This document shows positions 7,083 to 10,674 of a DNA stretch of 10,674 bases, in pieces. Source of the stretch: an uncultured Methanobrevibacter sp. (lineage in GTDB: Archaea; Methanobacteriota; Methanobacteria; Methanobacteriales; Methanobacteriaceae); NCBI RefSeq assembly GCF_937881195.1, contig NZ_CALGFC010000019.1:1-10674 (forward strand), read 5' to 3'. The position numbers and the translations under genes are program-made. How positions within the stretch are numbered: position 1 is the first letter of the stretch; every line of letters starts with the position of its first letter. A model generated the notes under the pieces. The model saw only the letters and a program-made list of their open reading frames with translations, did no database searches and was not told the origin of the DNA.

Positions 7083-7904
7083 TTATTTAATTCCTAAAAC
7101 ATCAGCCATATCACTAACTTTACCAGATTCAGAATTCATTACAAATCTTAAAGACCTCATAACACCAGCTATAAAAACTTCTCTTGTATGAGCCCTATGA
7201 GTAATTTCAAGGCGCTCGCCCTCACCAACAAACATCACAGTATGGTCTCCAACAATATCTCCCCCACGTATTGCATGAATACCGATTTCATCTTTAGTTC
7301 TTTCTCCAACAAGACCTTTTCTACCATAGACACCAACATCCTCAGTATCTCTACCAAGAGAATCTGCTATCACTTCAAATGCAGTCATTGCTGTTCCAGA
7401 TGGAGAATCTTTCTTTTTATTATGATGAGCTTCAATTATTTCAATATCAAAATCATTAAGAATTGGAGATAAATCCCTTAAAACTTTAAAGAAAACATTG
7501 ACCCCAATCGCCATATTTGAAGAAATTACTGCCTTAATATTGGATTTCTTAACAATTTCGGTAATTTCATTAGATTGGTCTTCAGTGAAACCTGTAGTTC
7601 CAACAACAAGATTAACACCAATTAAAGCAGCAATTTTTATAGTTTCAAATGCAGCATTAGCTATTGTAAAATCAACTAAAACATCAGGCTTTGATTCTTT
7701 TAATACTGATTCTAAATTTTCAGCACCACTTGTTTCAACACCAATATTTCCAATACCAATAACTTCCCCAATATCTTTTCCTTCAAGAGGAGTATTTGGT
7801 ATTTCAATAGCAGCTACTACTTCAATATCATCTTGTTCAAGAATTTTTTTAATAATTCCAGAGCCCATTCTTCCAGCAGCTCCAGTCACAGCAACTTTTA
7901 ACAT
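7083..7904 (-). CDS. dapB: 4-hydroxy-tetrahydrodipicolinate reductase
   Basis: Uses NAD(P)H to reduce the DapA product to tetrahydrodipicolinate in lysine biosynthesis. The 273-residue product fits the family length. The Rossmann motif GAAGRMG (8-14), VVGTTGF (100-106) and the signature EAHHNKKKDSPSGTA (158-172) are intact. His160 and Lys164 correspond to the catalytic His159 and Lys163 of the E. coli enzyme. The start is the ATG at 7904, giving the typical MLKVAVTG. An in-frame TTG at 7946 would add 14 residues unlike the family and lies in a degenerate repeat, so it is rejected. The Shine-Dalgarno is poor: only GGGG 7 nt upstream (7912-7915). It follows dapA after 116 bp without a T5 run on the transcribed strand, so co-transcription is likely. 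Translation may be weaker than for dapA. Confidence 0.96.
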   Translation of the reverse strand: MLKVAVTGAAGRMGSGIIKKILEQDDIEVVAAIEIPNTPLEGKDIGEVIGIGNIGVETSGAENLESVLKESKPDVLVDFTIANAAFETIKIAALIGVNLVVGTTGFTEDQSNEITEIVKKSNIKAVISSNMAIGVNVFFKVLRDLSPILNDFDIEIIEAHHNKKKDSPSGTAMTAFEVIADSLGRDTEDVGVYGRKGLVGERTKDEIGIHAIRGGDIVGDHTVMFVGEGERLEITHRAHTREVFIAGVMRSLRFVMNSESGKVSDMADVLGIK

Positions 7905-7921
7905 ATTATAGCCCCATAATC

Positions 7922-8000
7922 TAAAATTTAATTGTATTAATCCCAATTTTAAATCTAATTTTTTATTCTAATCTTAAATTTAATTTTTTCATTCCAATCC
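7922..8000. repeat. Degenerate 25-27-bp repeat between dapA and dapB
   Basis: Three imperfect units (about 7922-7948, 7950-7974 and 7975-8000) share TAAATYTAATTTTTT followed by ATTCYAATC. On the transcribed strand they are A-rich and avoid T runs. There is no gene and no evident hairpin in this 116-bp gap. Confidence 0.6.
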
Positions 8001-8020
8001 TACAATAATTTTAAATAATT

Positions 8021-8914
8021 TTATAATAAATCTAAATCATTTAAAACTTTTTCAACTTTTGAGAGATTTTCATCTTTTAATGGAGCAAGAGGCAATCTTA
8101 TATCCCCAGAAGGCCTTCCTAACATTTTTAAAGCTACTTTAGTAGGAACAGGATTACTTTCAATGAATAAAACTTTCATTAAATCATACAATTCATAATG
8201 TAATTCCATAGCTTTTTCATAGCTACCATCCAAACAATTATTAACTAATTGACTCATTCTAAAAGGATCAACATTAGCTACAACACTGATAACTCCTTTA
8301 GCACCCATAGACATCATAGGAAGAGTTAAATCATCATTTCCAGATAAAATTGAAAATTTATCATCTAAATCTGCTTCAATTAAAGTTTTTTTAGTTTTAG
8401 ATAATTTATCAAGATCAGGGTTGGCTTCTTTTATACCTACAACATTTTCAAATTCAGCTACATTAGCTATAGTTTCTGGATCAATATCTGTACCAGTACG
8501 AGAAGGAACATTGTAAACTATAATAGGAATATCAGAATTGTTATTTATAGCTTTATAATGTTCAACAAGCCCATGAGGTTGTGGTTTATTGTAATAAGGA
8601 GTTATGACAAGAGCCATATCAGCACCAGCACTTTCTGCATATTGAACAAGCTCCAATGCATCGTTTGTTGAATTACTTCCTGCTCCAGCTATTGTAGCAA
8701 CCCTACCATCTACTTCCTCAATTAAAATATCAATAAGTTTTTTTTGTTCAGGAATCGTAATAGTAGCTGATTCCCCAGTTGTTCCAGCAGCTAATAAACC
8801 ATCGACACCATTTTCAATTAAAAAGTTAATGTTTTTTCTATACCCCTCTTCATCAACTTCATTTTCTTCTGTAAACGGTGTAATCATAGCTACTGCAGTA
8901 CCTTCAAAATTCAT
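8021..8914 (-). CDS. dapA: 4-hydroxy-tetrahydrodipicolinate synthase
   Basis: Schiff-base aldolase that condenses pyruvate with aspartate semialdehyde, the first committed step to lysine. The 297-residue TIM-barrel protein is full length. The Schiff-base lysine is Lys162 in GIKEAN. GTTGE (44-48) supplies Thr45, PYYNKP contains Tyr108, and YNVPSRTG (134-141) supplies Tyr134 and the substrate-binding Arg139; these correspond to Thr44, Tyr107, Tyr133 and Arg138 of the E. coli enzyme. The ATG at 8914 has a good Shine-Dalgarno, AGAGGGG, 6 nt upstream (8921-8927). The gene lies between lysC (132 bp upstream) and dapB (116 bp downstream). Archaeal homologues include sugar-acid aldolases of the same fold, but the complete motif set and the lysine gene context make DapA the clear choice. 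Confidence 0.97.
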   Translation of the reverse strand: MNFEGTAVAMITPFTEENEVDEEGYRKNINFLIENGVDGLLAAGTTGESATITIPEQKKLIDILIEEVDGRVATIAGAGSNSTNDALELVQYAESAGADMALVITPYYNKPQPHGLVEHYKAINNNSDIPIIVYNVPSRTGTDIDPETIANVAEFENVVGIKEANPDLDKLSKTKKTLIEADLDDKFSILSGNDDLTLPMMSMGAKGVISVVANVDPFRMSQLVNNCLDGSYEKAMELHYELYDLMKVLFIESNPVPTKVALKMLGRPSGDIRLPLAPLKDENLSKVEKVLNDLDLL

Positions 8915-8942
8915 ATTTTTCCCCTCTTACATTCATTATTTT

Positions 8943-9005
8943 AAATATCTCTAAATTTTTACAAACTTTAAATTCAAATATCTCTAAACTTTAAATATCC
9001 CTATA
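8943..9005. repeat. Short degenerate repeats between lysC and dapA
   Basis: AAATATCTCTAAA occurs exactly at 8943-8955 and 8976-8988, with a diverged third copy at 8993-9005. The step drops from 33 to 17 bp. The gap has no T5 run on the minus strand, consistent with read-through. No function is visible. Confidence 0.6.
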
Positions 9006-9046
9006 TTTTTATAAATCTAAATTTCAAATTTATCTAAAATTTATAA

Positions 9047-10267
9047 TTATTTTAAAACGTTTTTAACCAATTCAAAAGCTTTTTCCCCATCGGCCCATTC
9101 CACAAAGATAACAACAGCAGTTTGAGAAGAAGATATCTCAACAATATTGATATTATTTTCTCTTAATGGAACAGTGATATCCGATATAATCCCCGGAGTT
9201 TCAACAAAATCGGGACTAACAAGAGTCAACATAGCTATTTCTTTACCTAAAGAAAGAGAGCTAAGTTCTTCAGAATCAATAACCATATCATGTAATAAAT
9301 GATAAGCTTTATCAGAATTCTTTTTATTAATGAAAACAGTTACTGAATTTTGACCTGCTGAAATGCCAAATATGTTTATATCATTTTTAGCCAATATTGT
9401 AGTCATTTTAGAAAGTAAGCCTGGTCTTTTAAGCATTCCATCTCCAACAATAGCTACAACAGATATTGGTTCTGGATATAACATGGTGGTTTTCATCATT
9501 TCACCTTCATAAGGACCAACAATAACAGTTCCTGATTTAGAAAGGTCACCATTTTCATGGCTTATAATTTTAGCATTAATCATTGGATCCTTATATTTTA
9601 AAGCATGCGGATGAAGTACTTGGGCTCCATGTGTAGCTAAATCTCTCATTTCTTCTACAGATATTTTATCAAGCTTTTTAGCTTTTTGAATCTTATTTGG
9701 ATCAGTAGACATTACTCCATCAACATCAGTAACAATTATCACTTCATCAGCATTTAAACAATGTCCTAAGAAGAAAGCTGTAATATCACTTCCACCCCTA
9801 CCAAGAGTAGTGATTTCTCCATCTGGCCCTTTACCTAAAAATCCACATACAACAGGAATTATACCTTGATCTAATATTTTAGTCAATTCTTTACTCATAA
9901 TCTCTGAAGATTGAAAATCAATTTTAGCTTCAAGAACTTTATTATCGGTTAAAAGAGGCCATTTATCAGAGTAAGGATCAATATATTCAGATTTAACCCC
10001 TAAAGACTCAATCACTGAAGACATTACTCTTACACTAGTCATTTCACCCATAGATAATATTTCTGCCATCTGTTTATCAGTAACATTAGAATCCACAGAA
10101 TCTTTAACAATCTTTATAAGGTTGTCAGTTGTCTTGTTAATTGCAGATACTACTACAACTACTTTATTACCCTTCATATATTCATTAACAACTGATTGGG
10201 CTGCTTTTCTTATTTTTTCTCCATTTCCTATCGAAGTTCCTCCGAACTTAGCTACTATTAGTTCCAC
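9047..10267 (-). CDS. lysC: Aspartate kinase
   Basis: ATP-dependent phosphorylation of aspartate, the entry step of the lysine/threonine/methionine pathway. The product is 406 residues from the chosen start. The N-terminal kinase domain shows KFGGTS (7-12) and TTLGRGGSDITA (153-164). Two C-terminal ACT domains follow (about 268-330 and 342-406), the usual site of feedback inhibition by lysine or threonine; which amino acid binds here cannot be read from the sequence. Both possible starts are GTG, at 10276 and 10267. The inner one gives the common family start MELIVAKFGGTS and has GTGAA 4 nt upstream plus AGAAGG further up. The outer one would leave only 2 nt after AGAAGG. It is the first gene of the lysine cluster. 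No homoserine dehydrogenase is fused, so this is a monofunctional kinase. Confidence 0.96.
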   Translation of the reverse strand: MELIVAKFGGTSIGNGEKIRKAAQSVVNEYMKGNKVVVVVSAINKTTDNLIKIVKDSVDSNVTDKQMAEILSMGEMTSVRVMSSVIESLGVKSEYIDPYSDKWPLLTDNKVLEAKIDFQSSEIMSKELTKILDQGIIPVVCGFLGKGPDGEITTLGRGGSDITAFFLGHCLNADEVIIVTDVDGVMSTDPNKIQKAKKLDKISVEEMRDLATHGAQVLHPHALKYKDPMINAKIISHENGDLSKSGTVIVGPYEGEMMKTTMLYPEPISVVAIVGDGMLKRPGLLSKMTTILAKNDINIFGISAGQNSVTVFINKKNSDKAYHLLHDMVIDSEELSSLSLGKEIAMLTLVSPDFVETPGIISDITVPLRENNINIVEISSSQTAVVIFVEWADGEKAFELVKNVLK

Positions 10268-10271
10268 TAGC

Positions 10272-10284
10272 TTCACAACCTTCT
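10272..10284 (-). promoter_or_regulatory. lysC ribosome binding region
   Basis: Minus strand AGAAGGTTGTGAA, then GCTA, then GTG (10267). The GTGAA core takes the same position relative to the start as GTGAT does at thsA. The GTG at 10276 is part of this region and is judged an SD element, not the start. Certainty is moderate. Confidence 0.5.
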
Positions 10285-10300
10285 ATTCTTTAATTATATC

Positions 10301-10311
10301 ATATTTATAAA
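10301..10311 (-). promoter_or_regulatory. Candidate TATA box for the lysine operon
   Basis: Minus strand TTTATAAATAT, about 22-27 nt upstream of the AGAAGG sequence, would give a very short leader. TATTATAAAAAA about 40 bp further upstream (10340-10352) would give a leader near 55-65 nt and is an alternative. Neither region contains a recognisable lysine riboswitch. Confidence 0.35.
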
Positions 10312-10352
10312 CATTATTAATACAATAATCAACATTAATTTTTTATAATATT

Positions 10353-10570
10353 CATAATTATAATAATTCTTATTAATAAAGTTAGCTATTGTATAAAAAT
10401 CACTTAATATAGAAAATCAATAAGATAGAAATTAAAAATAAGTTATGAAAATAATATTATGAATAAAATAATAAGAATATTGAAAATATTAAAATCAAAA
10501 TATAATTTATAAATCATTCAATACATTTCAAATAATGATAATAATAATAATAATAGAATATAAATTACCA
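10353..10570. other. AT-rich DNA upstream of lysC, no gene seen
   Basis: No open frame or RNA gene is supported here. A 7-bp inverted repeat, TACAATA (10321-10327) and TATTGTA (10387-10393), encloses the lysC promoter candidates' upstream side. A run of ATA triplets lies near 10537-10554. The stretch leads into the 50-bp repeat. Confidence 0.5.
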
Positions 10571-10674
10571 ATATTTAAAATAAACAGACCTAATAGACTA
10601 AATTATAATATAAAAAACCCATATCTAAAATAAACAGACCTAATAGACTAAATTATAATATAAAAAACTCATAT
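10571..10674. repeat. 50-bp tandem repeat at the window end
   Basis: Copies at 10571-10620 and 10621-10670 match at 48 of 50 positions, and a third begins at 10671, so the array runs off the window. The unit contains AAACAGACCTAATAGACTAA, richer in C and G than the surroundings, and ends with TATAATATAAAAAAC. The copies are contiguous without spacers, which excludes a CRISPR array. Confidence 0.92.

Noticed and set aside
7188..7911. Two plus-strand open frames opposite dapB
   Set aside because: Both lie fully antisense to a complete, conserved dapB and show low-complexity shadow translations without a ribosome binding site.
7905..7946. TTG start adding 14 residues to DapB
   Set aside because: The extra residues do not resemble the family N terminus and are encoded by a degenerate intergenic repeat; the ATG at 7904 gives the standard start.
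10122..10310. Plus-strand open frame opposite the start of lysC
   Set aside because: It is antisense to the conserved kinase N terminus and has no family match that I can recognise.
10268..10400. Lysine riboswitch or T-box before lysC
   Set aside because: The sequence is almost pure A+T with no conserved GC-containing helices, and these elements are bacterial.
10571..10674. CRISPR array at the right edge
   Set aside because: Copies of 48-50 bp are head-to-tail without unique spacers, and no cas gene is present; the same holds for 2461-2600 and 6936-7052.

Overview
The window looks like archaeal DNA from the order Methanobacteriales, most likely a very AT-rich Methanobrevibacter-type methanogen. 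Four things point there. There is a group II chaperonin (thermosome) with the GGM-rich archaeal tail. There is an aspartate-to-lysine gene set in an archaeal setting. Several ribosome binding sites match GGTGAT/GAGGTGAT, complementary to the 3' end of methanogen 16S rRNA. Gene ends are followed by oligo-T tracts rather than GC-rich hairpins. Intergenic DNA is almost pure A+T. The genus is an inference; no rRNA is present.

Layout, left to right. (1) 1-262: a 29-bp tandem repeat and the terminator of thsA. (2) 263-1885, minus: thermosome subunit. (3) 1886-2623: a 738-bp divergent intergenic region with inverted repeats that could form a structured thsA leader, a cluster of ATTAGT/ACTAAT motifs, and a 48-bp tandem repeat carrying a TATA-like box per copy. 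(4) 2624-3244, plus: a metal-dependent cyclase/formamidase-family hydrolase. (5) 3514-4998, minus: an unrecognised 494-residue coiled-coil protein with a C-terminal winged-helix-like domain. (6) 4999-5738: a 740-bp gap with a helically phased 20/21-bp repeat array flanked by two perfect palindromes, then a 25-bp T-tract array behind asd. (7) 5739-10267, minus: lysC, dapA, dapB and asd in transcription order. (8) 10268-10674: the lysC promoter region and a 50-bp tandem repeat running off the window.

The four minus-strand genes carry out the first four steps from aspartate towards lysine: LysC phosphorylates aspartate, Asd reduces aspartyl phosphate to the semialdehyde, DapA condenses it with pyruvate, and DapB reduces the product. 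Lysine is used both for protein and, in Methanobacteriales, for pseudomurein peptides. The gaps between these four genes contain no T5 run on the transcribed strand, while T7-T8 tracts follow asd and thsA. This supports one transcript ending after asd, possibly with an extra promoter before asd.

The least explained part is the coiled-coil/winged-helix gene with the phased repeats and palindromes upstream of it, which together resemble a DNA-binding protein with its own site array. Almost every long gap also has its own unrelated tandem repeat, with units of 20-29 or 48-50 bp.
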